Positions 24,351 to 33,111 of a DNA stretch of 64,000 nt are shown piece after piece. How positions within the stretch are numbered: position 1 is the first letter of the stretch; each line of letters begins with the position of its first letter. Source of the stretch: Moritella marina ATCC 15381 (lineage in GTDB: Bacteria; Pseudomonadota; Gammaproteobacteria; Enterobacterales; Moritellaceae); the NCBI RefSeq assembly GCF_008931805.1, contig NZ_CP044399.1, forward strand, positions 620,001-684,000, read 5' to 3'. Both the position numbers and the translations under genes were made by a program. The notes beneath the pieces were generated by a model that was given only the letters and a program-made list of their open reading frames with translations, was not told where the DNA came from and did no database searches.

Positions 24351-26996
24351 TTATTTTTTAACTGTTTCTTTTTTCGCCGCTAGTTTGTCTAATACGTAGC
24401 TTTCTTGATAATCATTACCGTAGTAAGACGCAAGTAATAGCGCTTTTAGCTCACTGATTAATGGGTAGCGTGGGTTAGCACCTGTACATTGGTCATCAAA
24501 CGCTTCCATTGCTAGTTGGTCAACTTTAGCAAGGAAGTCTGCTTCGTTAACACCCGCTGCTTGGATTGATTTAGGAATATCTAAATCAGTCTTAAGTTCG
24601 TCTAACCAGTTTAGTAATGCGTTGATTTTGTCTGCTGTTTTACCTTCACGGAAACCTAAATGTTCAGCAACTTCTGCGTAACGAGCACGTGCTTTCGGAC
24701 GGTCGTATTGTGAGAAGGCCGCTTGTTTAGTTGGCATATCTGTTGCGTTATAACGAATTACGTTAGTGATAAGTAATGCATTCGCTAGACCGTGTGGAAT
24801 ATGGAATTCAGCACCGAGTTTGTGCGCCATTGAGTGACATACACCTAAGAAAGCATTGGCAAAGGCGATCCCCGCAATCGTTGCACCATTATGTACTTTT
24901 TCACGTGCTACAGGGTCTTTAGCGCCGTTTTTGTATGAACTTGGTAAGTACTCTTTTAACAATTTAAGTGCTTGTAATGCTTGGCCATCAGCGTATTCGT
25001 TTTGTAGAATTGATACATAAGCTTCTAGTGCATGCGTTACTGCATCATAACCGCCGAATGCGGTGAGTGATTTAGGCATGTTCATGACTAAGTTTGCATC
25101 TACAACAGCCATGTTTGGTGTTAGTTCATAATCAGCGATAGGGTATTTTTGACCTGTCACTTCATCTGTTACTACTGCAAATGGTGTTACTTCAGAACCA
25201 GTACCTGATGTTGTCGTTACCGCAACTAATTTCGCTTTGATACCCATTTTAGGGAATTTGTAGATACGTTTACGAATGTCCATAAAGCGCATTGCAAGAT
25301 CTTCGAAATGTGCATCTGGATGTTCGTACATTACCCACATGATCTTCGCTGCATCCATTGGTGAACCGCCACCGAAAGCAATGATAACGTCAGGTTGGAA
25401 GCTGTTCATCACATCAACACCTTTCTTCACGACAGCTAACGTAGGGTCAGCTTCAACATCGTAGAATACTTCGGTATCGATACCTTTGCTTTTTAGGATG
25501 GTTACTAACTCATCAACATAACCATTATTGAATAAGAATTTATCCGTTACGATACACGCACGTTTTTTGCCAACAAGGTCGTCCATAGCAATTGGCAATG
25601 AACCACGGCGGAAGTAAATTGATTCTGGGAGTTTATGCCACAACATATTTTCAGCTCGCTTAGCAACAGTCTTTTTGTTAATAAGGTGTTTAGGACCTAC
25701 GTTTTCAGAGATAGAGTTACCACCCCATGAACCACAACCTAGCGTTAGTGATGGTGCTAGACCGAAGTTATATAAATCACCGATACCACCTTGTGAACTT
25801 GGTTGGTTAATCAAGATACGGGCAGTTTTCATTTTATCGCCGAAATCTTTGATACGATCTTCGTTTGCATCTTGGTCTGTATAAAGTCCCGATGTATGGC
25901 CGATACCACCAAGCTCAACCATAGTGATTGCTTGTTCTACTGCGTGGTTGTAATCACGCGCACGGAACATGCCTAAGGTTGGAGATAGTTTTTCGTGAGC
26001 AAATGCATCATCAACGTGTACTTCAGGGCCTTCACCGATAAGTACTTTTGTGAAAGGAGGTACTGTAACACCCGCCATTTCAGCAATCTTAATTGCAGAT
26101 TGACCCACAATCGCTGGGTTCATGTTGCCGTTGATTAAGACGATTTCACGTACTTTATCTGCTTCTTTCTTCGATAAGATGTAACCACCGTGCGTAATGA
26201 AGCGCGCTTTTACTGCGTCATACACTTCGTCAACGACAATAACGGCTTGCTCTGACGCACATACAACACCGTTATCGAATGTTTTTGACATCAAAATTGA
26301 AGAGACAGCGCGTTTAACGTCAGCCGTTTCGTCAATCACGATAGGGGTGTTACCCGCACCAACACCAATAGCTGGTTTACCTGAAGAATAAGCTGCTTTA
26401 ACCATGCCTGGACCGCCAGTAGCAAGGATAAGGTTGATGTCTGCGTGATGCATTAATGCATTAGATAGCTCAACTGATGGTTCATCAATCCAACCAATGA
26501 TATTTGCTGGTGCGCCTGCAGAAATCGCAGCGTCTAGTACAATTTTTGCTGCTGTATTCGTTGCATTTTTTGCACGAGGGTGTGGCGAAAAGATAATACC
26601 ATTACGTGTTTTAAGCGAGATAAGCGCTTTAAAAATAGCCGTTGAAGTTGGATTGGTTGTTGGTACGATACCGCAGATAATACCTGTTGGTTCCGCAATC
26701 GTAATAGTACCAAACTCGTTGTCTTCTTCGATGATTCCGCAGGTTAATGTGTCTTTATATTTGTTGTAAATGTATTCTGATGCAAAGTGGTTTTTAGTTA
26801 CTTTGTCTTCAAGTACACCCATACCTGATTCATCGACAGCCATTTTAGCGAGAGTGATACGAGATGTAGATGCAGCAAGTGCTGCAGCGCGGAAAATTTT
26901 ATCAACTTGTGCTTGGTTGAATGTAGCAAACTCTTGCTGCGCGGCTTTTACTTTCGCAACCATTGCATTGAGTGTTTCTATGTTTTTAACAGTCAT
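24351..26996 (-). CDS. adhE: Bifunctional acetaldehyde-CoA/alcohol dehydrogenase
   Basis: Fermentative enzyme of 881 residues that converts acetyl-CoA to acetaldehyde and ethanol with NADH. The N-terminal aldehyde dehydrogenase domain (about 1-440) carries the catalytic Cys in FDNGVVCASEQ. After a linker, the iron-dependent alcohol dehydrogenase domain (about 450-870) shows FGGGSPMDAAK and the metal-binding region GVCHSMAHKLGAEFHIPHG. Length matches AdhE, which assembles into spirosomes. The gene is monocistronic. A perfect FNR box lies 107 bp upstream, in line with anaerobic induction. Confidence 0.97.
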   Translation of the reverse strand: MTVKNIETLNAMVAKVKAAQQEFATFNQAQVDKIFRAAALAASTSRITLAKMAVDESGMGVLEDKVTKNHFASEYIYNKYKDTLTCGIIEEDNEFGTITIAEPTGIICGIVPTTNPTSTAIFKALISLKTRNGIIFSPHPRAKNATNTAAKIVLDAAISAGAPANIIGWIDEPSVELSNALMHHADINLILATGGPGMVKAAYSSGKPAIGVGAGNTPIVIDETADVKRAVSSILMSKTFDNGVVCASEQAVIVVDEVYDAVKARFITHGGYILSKKEADKVREIVLINGNMNPAIVGQSAIKIAEMAGVTVPPFTKVLIGEGPEVHVDDAFAHEKLSPTLGMFRARDYNHAVEQAITMVELGGIGHTSGLYTDQDANEDRIKDFGDKMKTARILINQPSSQGGIGDLYNFGLAPSLTLGCGSWGGNSISENVGPKHLINKKTVAKRAENMLWHKLPESIYFRRGSLPIAMDDLVGKKRACIVTDKFLFNNGYVDELVTILKSKGIDTEVFYDVEADPTLAVVKKGVDVMNSFQPDVIIAFGGGSPMDAAKIMWVMYEHPDAHFEDLAMRFMDIRKRIYKFPKMGIKAKLVAVTTTSGTGSEVTPFAVVTDEVTGQKYPIADYELTPNMAVVDANLVMNMPKSLTAFGGYDAVTHALEAYVSILQNEYADGQALQALKLLKEYLPSSYKNGAKDPVAREKVHNGATIAGIAFANAFLGVCHSMAHKLGAEFHIPHGLANALLITNVIRYNATDMPTKQAAFSQYDRPKARARYAEVAEHLGFREGKTADKINALLNWLDELKTDLDIPKSIQAAGVNEADFLAKVDQLAMEAFDDQCTGANPRYPLISELKALLLASYYGNDYQESYVLDKLAAKKETVKK

Positions 26997-27340
26997 ATTA
27001 TTTCCCTTAAAACTAATTTGAAATCTTAAAAAGTATTTACAAAGTGTTACCTCTTAGTGAATACCTTTGATTTGAAGTATAGGTAATATTGGCGATTAAA
27101 AGTTGATCAAGATCAATTGTTGTAAAATAACGTATTATATTTTCATAACAGTGTTAACTGGGTCATAAATATTAGTTATTTATGTATTGTGTAATTTTAT
27201 TTCAATTGGTGTGTTGAGGCGTTTAATGAGGACGTTGTGATTAATCGTAGAAAATGTGCGTCTATTTGACAAAGTTATTGTTAATTGAAGACGTGTTGCG
27301 GTAGCATTGCCTGAACTGTTTTATTATAGGATTTAATACT
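26997..27340. other. Divergent promoter region between adhE and ftnA
   Basis: AT-rich 344-bp region between divergent genes. It holds a perfect FNR box (listed separately) closer to adhE. No Fur-like box or ORF was recognised. Confidence 0.6.
27103..27116. promoter_or_regulatory. FNR box of the adhE promoter
   Basis: TTGATCAAGATCAA matches the FNR consensus TTGAT-N4-ATCAA exactly, 107 bp upstream of the adhE start and 224 bp from ftnA, so adhE is the likely target. Confidence 0.85.
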
Positions 27341-27868
27341 ATGCCAAAATTATCTAAGGTTATGGCGACAGCGCTTAACCAACAAATGACAAAAGAATTT
27401 ACAGCATCTCACCTTTACCGCAGTATGGCGTCTTTTTGCTATGCATCTGATTTTATTGGCGCAGGTGATTTCTTTTATAAACATGCGGCTGAAGAGCAAG
27501 TACACGCTCAGTTATTATTCCGTTATATGATCGACCGCGGCATTCAGCCATTAATGGAAGCAATTCCGGGTGCAGAGTCTGAATTTACTGACTTGCTTGA
27601 TGTATTTGACAAAGCGTTAGAACATGAAGTGATGATCACTGAATCTATCTCTGAGATCCTTGGTTTAGCGCACGAACTAAGAGATTTCCAATCTGTGGCT
27701 CACCTAAATACATTAATGGAAGAGCAAACAGAAGAAGAAGCCTTGTTTAATGGTATCGTTAGCCAAATCCGCCGTGTAGGTGTTGATAATGGTTACGGTC
27801 TATTTATCATGGATCAAGAATTAAAAGCAATGAGCAAAGCACCAGCGCCGACGCCAATTACTATTTAG
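27341..27868 (+). CDS. ftnA: Non-heme ferritin
   Basis: Iron-storage protein of 175 residues forming a 24-mer cage that oxidises and stores Fe in the cytosol. The four-helix bundle carries ferroxidase ligands: Glu in QMTKEFTASHLYRSMAS, the EEQVHAQ pair at helix B, and Glu residues in MEEQTEEEALFNGIV. It starts at an ATG with a TAGGA ribosome site and ends in a Pro/Thr-rich tail. A terminator follows, so it is expressed alone, divergent from adhE. No regulatory box could be assigned to it. Confidence 0.95.
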   Translation: MPKLSKVMATALNQQMTKEFTASHLYRSMASFCYASDFIGAGDFFYKHAAEEQVHAQLLFRYMIDRGIQPLMEAIPGAESEFTDLLDVFDKALEHEVMITESISEILGLAHELRDFQSVAHLNTLMEEQTEEEALFNGIVSQIRRVGVDNGYGLFIMDQELKAMSKAPAPTPITI

Positions 27869-27975
27869 TTTCCTTTAAATTAGTCATCATTTTATGGTTA
27901 AACACGTTTAGGGTGGGTAGTACTACGCACTGTTAACGTATTTATATTTGTTTAAAGTGGCGGCTTCTTTGATAT

Positions 27976-28010
27976 AAAACCGCTTATGCTTAGGTATTAG
28001 CGGTTTTTTG
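27976..28010 (+). terminator. Terminator of ftnA
   Basis: AAAACCGCT (27976-27984) pairs with AGCGGTTTT (27999-28007), followed by TTG and another T-run. Confidence 0.85.
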
Positions 28011-28083
28011 TTTTTTTAACCTACACTTTAGTGGTATGGTTGCTCATGTAGAACGTAAACTTAAATGAATAGGTAGAATAATT

Positions 28084-28377
28084 ATGTCGAATAATAACAA
28101 TACTGATATTAAAGATTGCTGTGGTGCATTTGCCGAAATCGGCAGTATTATCCAACCTGATGATACCGAGCTATCTTTCCCTATTTCCTTTGATTCACAA
28201 CTTGCTGCAGATGAAAAACGCAGTGAACTTGAAGCATATGTGAATGAGCAATTTGATGAAGAAGTCACGATTGATTTTACTGCACAGGGTGAAAATGCTT
28301 ACCTAGTGACGTTACAATTTACTTGTACTGCTGAAAAAATGATTTTTGAAATGAACTTACGCCATTTAATGGCTTAG
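28084..28377 (+). CDS. YfcZ/YiiS family protein (DUF406)
   Basis: Small soluble protein of 97 residues. A paired cysteine near the N-terminus (KDCCGAFAEIGSI), an alternating middle region and a C-terminal hydrophobic-acidic stretch (QFTCTAEKMIFEMNLR) match the DUF406 family that includes E. coli YfcZ and YiiS. The function of that family is not known to me. It stands alone between the ftnA terminator and its own terminator. Confidence 0.85.
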   Translation: MSNNNNTDIKDCCGAFAEIGSIIQPDDTELSFPISFDSQLAADEKRSELEAYVNEQFDEEVTIDFTAQGENAYLVTLQFTCTAEKMIFEMNLRHLMA

Positions 28378-28445
28378 TTTGTGGCTGAAATACGCTATTC
28401 AATATAGTTTGTCTCGCCTCTAAATACATCGACAATATATTGAAT

Positions 28446-28482
28446 AAAAAAGGCATATAGCGCTCACTATATGCCTTTTTTT
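28446..28482. terminator. Bidirectional terminator between YfcZ-like and ATP-grasp genes
   Basis: AAAAAGGCATATAG (about 28446-28460) pairs with CTATATGCCTTTTT (28467-28480); T-runs on both strands suit the two convergent genes. Confidence 0.9.
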
Positions 28483-28519
28483 ATGCTTTATTTTATTCGA
28501 AAAACCGTCTTTCAGACTC

Positions 28520-29482
28520 TTAACCGAAATGTTGCTTACAATAAGCAAGGCGTTGGTCTAAATCCATGCTATCGGTATTCGCGGCTTCAATCTGTTGTAA
28601 TCGAGGTAGTAATCCCATGCCATTGGCGATCTGAATAGCCAGCCCTGGACGGGCGTTCAATTCTAACAACATAGGTCCATGATCACGGTCTAATACCACG
28701 TCTGCACCGAGATAGCCTAAGCCTGATATATCATAACACTGGGCCGCTAAGCGAATAACTTCTTCCCAGTGTGGTACTTTGAGCAGCGCTAATTCTTTTT
28801 GGGTGTCAGGGTGATGACTTACCATTTCATCATACTGAACCGCGTTTAACGCTTCACCTGTAGTGATGTTGATACCAACACCTACAGCACCTTGGTGTAA
28901 GTTGGCTTTACCATCAGACATCGAGGTTGATAAGCGCATCATCGCCATCATTGGTATGCCTTTAAATACAATAACACGTACGTCTGGCACACCTTCAAAG
29001 CTATAACCCTCGAAGCTATCATCAAAGACGATCAGTGCCTCGACAACTGCGACATCGATACCACCACCGAGTGAGAATAAACCCGCTAAGATATTCGAGC
29101 AATGACGTTCAATATCATCGATTGAACATTCACTGCCACTGGGTTTGTAATAACGACCCCCTTCGACTTTGGTGATGACTAAAATGCCTTTACCACCAGA
29201 GCCTTTGGCAGGCTTGATCACAAAGCCGTTCAGCCCTGCAATCATTTTATCAACCGACTTAACCGAATGCTGGTTATCAACAACGCCGATCAATTCTGGC
29301 GTGCTGACATTAGCATCTTCAGCTATCTGCTTAGTTTTTAGTTTGTTATCCACTAATGGAAACAGTTTTCTTGGATTGTAGCGTGATATATACATATTAT
29401 TACGCTGATTCATTCCTAAGATACCCTGTTGCTTTAGTTTCCGTGGTTGAGCAAACTCTTTAAAAAATGAAAATGTCATCAT
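28520..29482 (-). CDS. RimK-like ATP-grasp ligase
   Basis: Predicted carboxylate-amine ligase of 320 residues from the alpha-L-glutamate ligase (RimK)-like ATP-grasp group. The ATP-binding loop FVIKPAKGSGGKGILVI (about residues 91-107) and the metal-binding LLELNARPGL (about 276-285) are intact. RimK adds glutamates to a ribosomal protein; this subgroup lacks a known substrate. The start (ATGATG) overlaps the stop of the upstream 7TM gene (TAATG), indicating coupled translation. It ends the operon before a bidirectional terminator. A cytosolic ligase next to an envelope protease is the notable feature. Substrate and acceptor are open questions. Confidence 0.85.
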   Translation of the reverse strand: MMTFSFFKEFAQPRKLKQQGILGMNQRNNMYISRYNPRKLFPLVDNKLKTKQIAEDANVSTPELIGVVDNQHSVKSVDKMIAGLNGFVIKPAKGSGGKGILVITKVEGGRYYKPSGSECSIDDIERHCSNILAGLFSLGGGIDVAVVEALIVFDDSFEGYSFEGVPDVRVIVFKGIPMMAMMRLSTSMSDGKANLHQGAVGVGINITTGEALNAVQYDEMVSHHPDTQKELALLKVPHWEEVIRLAAQCYDISGLGYLGADVVLDRDHGPMLLELNARPGLAIQIANGMGLLPRLQQIEAANTDSMDLDQRLAYCKQHFG

Positions 29483-30978
29483 TAGTCACCTTGCATGTCT
29501 TTAAAGCGGCGTAGTTCAAGCAAACGGTAACCGGTATAAGTACCTAGCATTAAGATAATAGACATAATGATAAGTTGTAAACCAAGGAAGTTGAATGCCC
29601 AGTAACGGAGTATTTCATTGCTGATTGTCAGGTAGACAAGTACGGCAACAAATAAGCTACCACCACCTTGAGCGAATACTTCTTTCGGGCCCTCTTCTTC
29701 CCATAAGATTGACATACGTTCGATCGTCCAAGATAGGATGATCATTGGGAAGAAGGTTATTTTCAGACCTTCAGTTAAGCCAATTTTGTATGACAACACC
29801 GAGAACAAGCAAATAATGGCTATCACGGTAATGATGACCACGGATATTCGCGAGACAAGCAGTAAGTTTAATCGTGATAGGTAAGAACGAATCACTAAGC
29901 CGATACCGACGATCAAGGTAAAGCCGATTAAGCCTGTTGCCAGACTCGTTTGTACAAATGCCATCGCGATTAATACTGGCATGAAAGTACCTGAAGTACG
30001 TAAGCCGATAAGAATACGCATCATCACCACAATCATGACACCTAATGGAATAAGCAAAATACCTTTAAACAGTGCTTGTTCTTCAAGTGGTAGGCTGTAG
30101 ATACTGAAATTGAAGAGGTCTGTATCGTTGGCTTTTTCTTTCAGTACCTGCATAACAGGTTGCGTTTGTTGGATGATCGAGAAACTCACGCGCGAGTTTG
30201 AACCACCAATCAGGTCTAATGTCGGTTCGCCGTTTTGTTCCCAAAGCAGGAGGTTTTTTGCATCTGCACTTTTACCTAATTTCACATCAATTAAGCGGGT
30301 ATCATCTTCGCTAAATACTAAGACGAATGGTTGTAGCTGTTGCTGACGTCGGCCGTCTTCAAGGTATAAACCTTTAACGAGTAGTGCTGGGATATTCGCT
30401 TCATTTAATAAGGCCACAAATAAATCTGATTTATTGTTTTGCTGTAGCATTAATTCGGCATTTTGGCCTAAATCATCAGCAGAAAGTAATTTCAATAGTT
30501 CGCGGCTATATGAAAATGCATCTGCACTTTTTGCCATCGCGCTGCTAACAATTTGTTCTGCGGCTATATCATAAGGCGGTAACCACGTGGTTTTATGAAT
30601 ACTGACATCTTGTTCATTAATGACATCTAATGGAATGTCATTCGTCAGTACATTTACTTTGTAGTATAGATCTTGCTTGCCTTCGGCGTTGCGAATTGTC
30701 CATTGTGCGCGGTCATCAACAAACGATAAGCCATAACCAGGCGATGCCGCTGTTTGATTTAACACCGTGAAATTGCTTTGTGTTGAAGGTGTCGCAAAAG
30801 AAGCATTAACCGCATCGCCTTGTGCGGTAAATTCAACCTTTGCTTCAATCATCCACGTTGAGTAGGTTTCACCTGGTAACCAAGGGATCTCACCACTGTA
30901 ATGGCGTTGTGCAATACTGCCAACACCAAGTAGAAAAAGTATCGCAACGAAAATGCGAAATGGGATCTTAGAAGGCAT
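29482..30978 (-). CDS. 7TM protein with periplasmic inactive-transglutaminase-like domain
   Basis: Membrane protein of 498 residues. An N-terminal helix (FRIFVAILFLLGVGSIAQ) leads to a periplasmic domain (about 25-260) with features of the transglutaminase fold, such as YSRELLKLLSADDLGQNAEL and IPALLVKGLYLEDGR, but I see no convincing Cys-His-Asp triad, matching the family described as inactive transglutaminase fused to seven TM helices. About seven hydrophobic helices follow (ILLIPLGVMIVVMMRIL onward). It lies two bases from the upstream retropepsin-like gene and overlaps the ATP-grasp gene. A receptor or binding role for a peptide ligand is inference from the domain layout. Confidence 0.85.
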   Translation of the reverse strand: MPSKIPFRIFVAILFLLGVGSIAQRHYSGEIPWLPGETYSTWMIEAKVEFTAQGDAVNASFATPSTQSNFTVLNQTAASPGYGLSFVDDRAQWTIRNAEGKQDLYYKVNVLTNDIPLDVINEQDVSIHKTTWLPPYDIAAEQIVSSAMAKSADAFSYSRELLKLLSADDLGQNAELMLQQNNKSDLFVALLNEANIPALLVKGLYLEDGRRQQQLQPFVLVFSEDDTRLIDVKLGKSADAKNLLLWEQNGEPTLDLIGGSNSRVSFSIIQQTQPVMQVLKEKANDTDLFNFSIYSLPLEEQALFKGILLIPLGVMIVVMMRILIGLRTSGTFMPVLIAMAFVQTSLATGLIGFTLIVGIGLVIRSYLSRLNLLLVSRISVVIITVIAIICLFSVLSYKIGLTEGLKITFFPMIILSWTIERMSILWEEEGPKEVFAQGGGSLFVAVLVYLTISNEILRYWAFNFLGLQLIIMSIILMLGTYTGYRLLELRRFKDMQGD

Positions 30979-30980
30979 GA

Positions 30981-31784
30981 TTAGTTAGTCCCTTTTTTAG
31001 CTGGAGTAGGTTGTTTTTTTATAGACGCGGGTTTATTTTTCGGTTGAGTATACTCTTGTGCAACATCAACAACTGCAATGTCTTTTAAGAAGGTACGGCC
31101 TAATAGAATTGGGAATGTCATGCGGCTACGATCTGCTAGCGTAAATTCAGTTTCTGTTTTTATACTACCAAGCTCAACGGGAATGCTAACAACATAGCGT
31201 TCCAATGCTTTCGTAGCGTTGGTTTGACGAATTTTAACGGTGCGGACAACAGGCGCTTCAATAGGAAACACTTCATTATCGTCTTTGTGGGATAAATTGA
31301 ATTTAACCCAGTCACGGCCATCACGTTCAAATTTAACGATTTCGGTCGCATTTAATGAAGAGGTTGTTGCGCCAGTATCGACACGTGATTTGAAGTTAGT
31401 CTGCAGTTGAGCAAACCAAATCCATTCTTCTTGCCCTAGAATCACTTTACCTGCAAGGTCATTTTTTACTTTTGGTTTTGTTGGTATGACGACTGCGGCT
31501 GTTTTACTTGCTGGTTTTTGAGTTTCCAATCCATCAAGTTGTTCAGTGAGTTTGCCAATGACTTTGTCTTGTTCTTTAAACTTGTCTGGTTGTGCTTGTA
31601 AGGTGGTTAATATTTGCTGTTGTTGCTGCAAAATGGTTTCTATTTGTGCTTGTTGTTTACTGACGATCTCGGTATTCGCTTTATTTTGTGTCATGGCACA
31701 GCCATTTAAAAATACAAGGCTAAGAGCACTAGCAATGGCGATTTTTGAGGTTTTTAGTGTGCGAATTGTAGTTGTATTTTTCAT
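30981..31784 (-). CDS. Retropepsin-like aspartic protease lipoprotein, copy 1 (RimB-like fold)
   Basis: Exported protein of 267 residues. A signal peptide with lipobox VFLNGC predicts a lipid anchor, then a Gln-rich coiled coil (about 35-90: QQAQIETILQQQQQ), then the catalytic domain. The family was labelled ATP-dependent zinc protease, but the motif VDTGATTSSLNA (about 137-148) is the DTGA of retropepsins, so it is better read as an aspartic protease resembling RimB. Conserved RSRMTFPILLGRTFLKDIAVVDV closes the fold. The gene lies two bases before the 7TM gene and shares its orientation with the ATP-grasp gene, forming one transcript. The protease substrate is unknown. Confidence 0.85.
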   Translation of the reverse strand: MKNTTTIRTLKTSKIAIASALSLVFLNGCAMTQNKANTEIVSKQQAQIETILQQQQQILTTLQAQPDKFKEQDKVIGKLTEQLDGLETQKPASKTAAVVIPTKPKVKNDLAGKVILGQEEWIWFAQLQTNFKSRVDTGATTSSLNATEIVKFERDGRDWVKFNLSHKDDNEVFPIEAPVVRTVKIRQTNATKALERYVVSIPVELGSIKTETEFTLADRSRMTFPILLGRTFLKDIAVVDVAQEYTQPKNKPASIKKQPTPAKKGTN

Positions 31785-32100
31785 TCGATATTTGGCCCCG
31801 TAGACTGCTGAAAAAAGAGGGTTAGTTCACTAAAGTGGGATAATAGTTCCGTTATTCTTATATAAAGTCATATGTTTTTAACATAATAATAAATTTATAT
31901 TTAAAAAACACGCTTATTTCCCTTAAGCGTAGTGACTATCCATCTCAACAAAATGGTATTTAGTCGATTATAGTTGTTTTTACGCGTAGGTGTTCATAAT
32001 AACGATAGTATTGGATACCATAAATGTGAAACATGTCTAATACAACATTTATATATCAATTATTTATACGATAATTGTTTAAAGTTTGGCGTTTACCTGA

Positions 32101-32145
32101 GGATGATTGTTACAAGGATGATTGTTACAGGTGAGATTGTTACAG
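32101..32145. repeat. 15-bp tandem repeat, three copies
   Basis: GGATGATTGTTACAA, GGATGATTGTTACAG and GTGAGATTGTTACAG follow head to tail, with a partial fourth copy (GTAATTGT) after them that is also the left arm of a hairpin. Confidence 0.85.
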
Positions 32146-32193
32146 GTAATTGTAGAATGCGAGATAATGGATTAGGTCACATTCTACAATTAC
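32146..32193 (-). terminator. Stem-loop after retropepsin-like copy 2
   Basis: GTAATTGTAGAATG (32146-32159) pairs perfectly with CATTCTACAATTAC (32180-32193). It lies just after the leftward gene's stop at 32203, so copy 2 is probably a separate transcript. No strong T-run. Confidence 0.55.
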
Positions 32194-32202
32194 GATGGAG
32201 TA

Positions 32203-33018
32203 TTACTGAGTGATGGAGTCGCTGGATGTGTAAGTGCGAGCAACATCAACCATGACAATATCTTTTAAAAACGTACGGCCAAGTAATACCGGGAATGACA
32301 TGTGACGACGGTCGGCCAATGTAAACTCTGTCAGGGTTTTTATCTCGCCAAGTTGAACTGGTAATTCAATAATTGGGCGGCGCGTTGGTTCGGTGCTATT
32401 TGCTTGACGAATTAAAATCGTGCGCGCTATTTTAGCCTCGATGACTTGGCTTTCATTGAGATTTTTATTGAAGTTAAATCGTACCCATTTCTTGCCATCA
32501 CGTTCAAATTCAACAATGTCTGTTGCGTTTAATGATGATGTTGTCGCTCCAGTATCGATACGCGCTTTATATTTTTCTGTTAAATCATCAAGTAATACAA
32601 GCTCTTCAGAACCGATAACTTTTTTATTAAGCGGGGTTGTTGCCTCTGACGACTGCGCCAGAACAATTGCCTGTTTACTTTCATCTAATTTATTTTGTGT
32701 TTCATAGATCGCGATATTTTTACTATTTGTCTCAATCTGCTGGCGCAATTGCAGGTAATCTTCAAGTTTGCTATTAAGCTCTGTGATATTTTGATTTTGT
32801 TGTTCGAAGAATGCTGGTTGCTGACTTAATGTCGCTAAAATCGTATTTTGCTGCTCAACTAATAAGGCTATTTGCTCGCTCTGCTGTTCTATTTGCAAAG
32901 TTAACTGCGCAGATACTTCCCCTTGATTGAGAAATTGATCGACATTGGCGCAACCTGAAAGCAGGGCGCTAAGTATGACAGCTTTAATTAATTGATGAGG
33001 TTTTTTGAAAGTATCCAT
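32203..33018 (-). CDS. Retropepsin-like aspartic protease lipoprotein, copy 2
   Basis: Paralogue of the 30981-31784 gene: 271 residues, lipobox ALLSGC, a coiled coil rich in Gln and Glu (about 35-100), then the catalytic motif IDTGATTSSLNATDIVEFE and the closing RRHMSFPVLLGRTFLKDIVM. Both active-site motifs are intact, so both copies are probably active. The segment between coiled coil and catalytic domain differs, implying divergence in binding partners. It is separated from copy 1 by a repeat-bearing gap and a hairpin, so it may be expressed independently. Gene duplication within one locus is noted for this family. Function is inferred only from family and neighbours. Confidence 0.85.
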   Translation of the reverse strand: MDTFKKPHQLIKAVILSALLSGCANVDQFLNQGEVSAQLTLQIEQQSEQIALLVEQQNTILATLSQQPAFFEQQNQNITELNSKLEDYLQLRQQIETNSKNIAIYETQNKLDESKQAIVLAQSSEATTPLNKKVIGSEELVLLDDLTEKYKARIDTGATTSSLNATDIVEFERDGKKWVRFNFNKNLNESQVIEAKIARTILIRQANSTEPTRRPIIELPVQLGEIKTLTEFTLADRRHMSFPVLLGRTFLKDIVMVDVARTYTSSDSITQ

Positions 33019-33111
33019 TTCTAACGTTAACTCTAAATTAATCTATGGGTAATACGCATTGTTTAATGCGCATTATTGTCAGTTGAGGCGCGTTTTAAAC
33101 GCCCCATTATT

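Larger units (their letters stand above)
31785..32202. other. Intergenic region between the two retropepsin-like genes
   Basis: 418 bp, very AT-rich in its left part (possible promoter of copy 1). It contains three 15-bp tandem repeats and a 14-bp perfect hairpin next to the stop of copy 2. The open frame 31974-32213 on the plus strand overlaps these repeats and is not credible. Confidence 0.6.

Noticed and set aside
31974-32213. 79-codon plus-strand ORF between the two protease genes
   Set aside because: It covers tandem repeats and a hairpin and has no ribosome site or family features.
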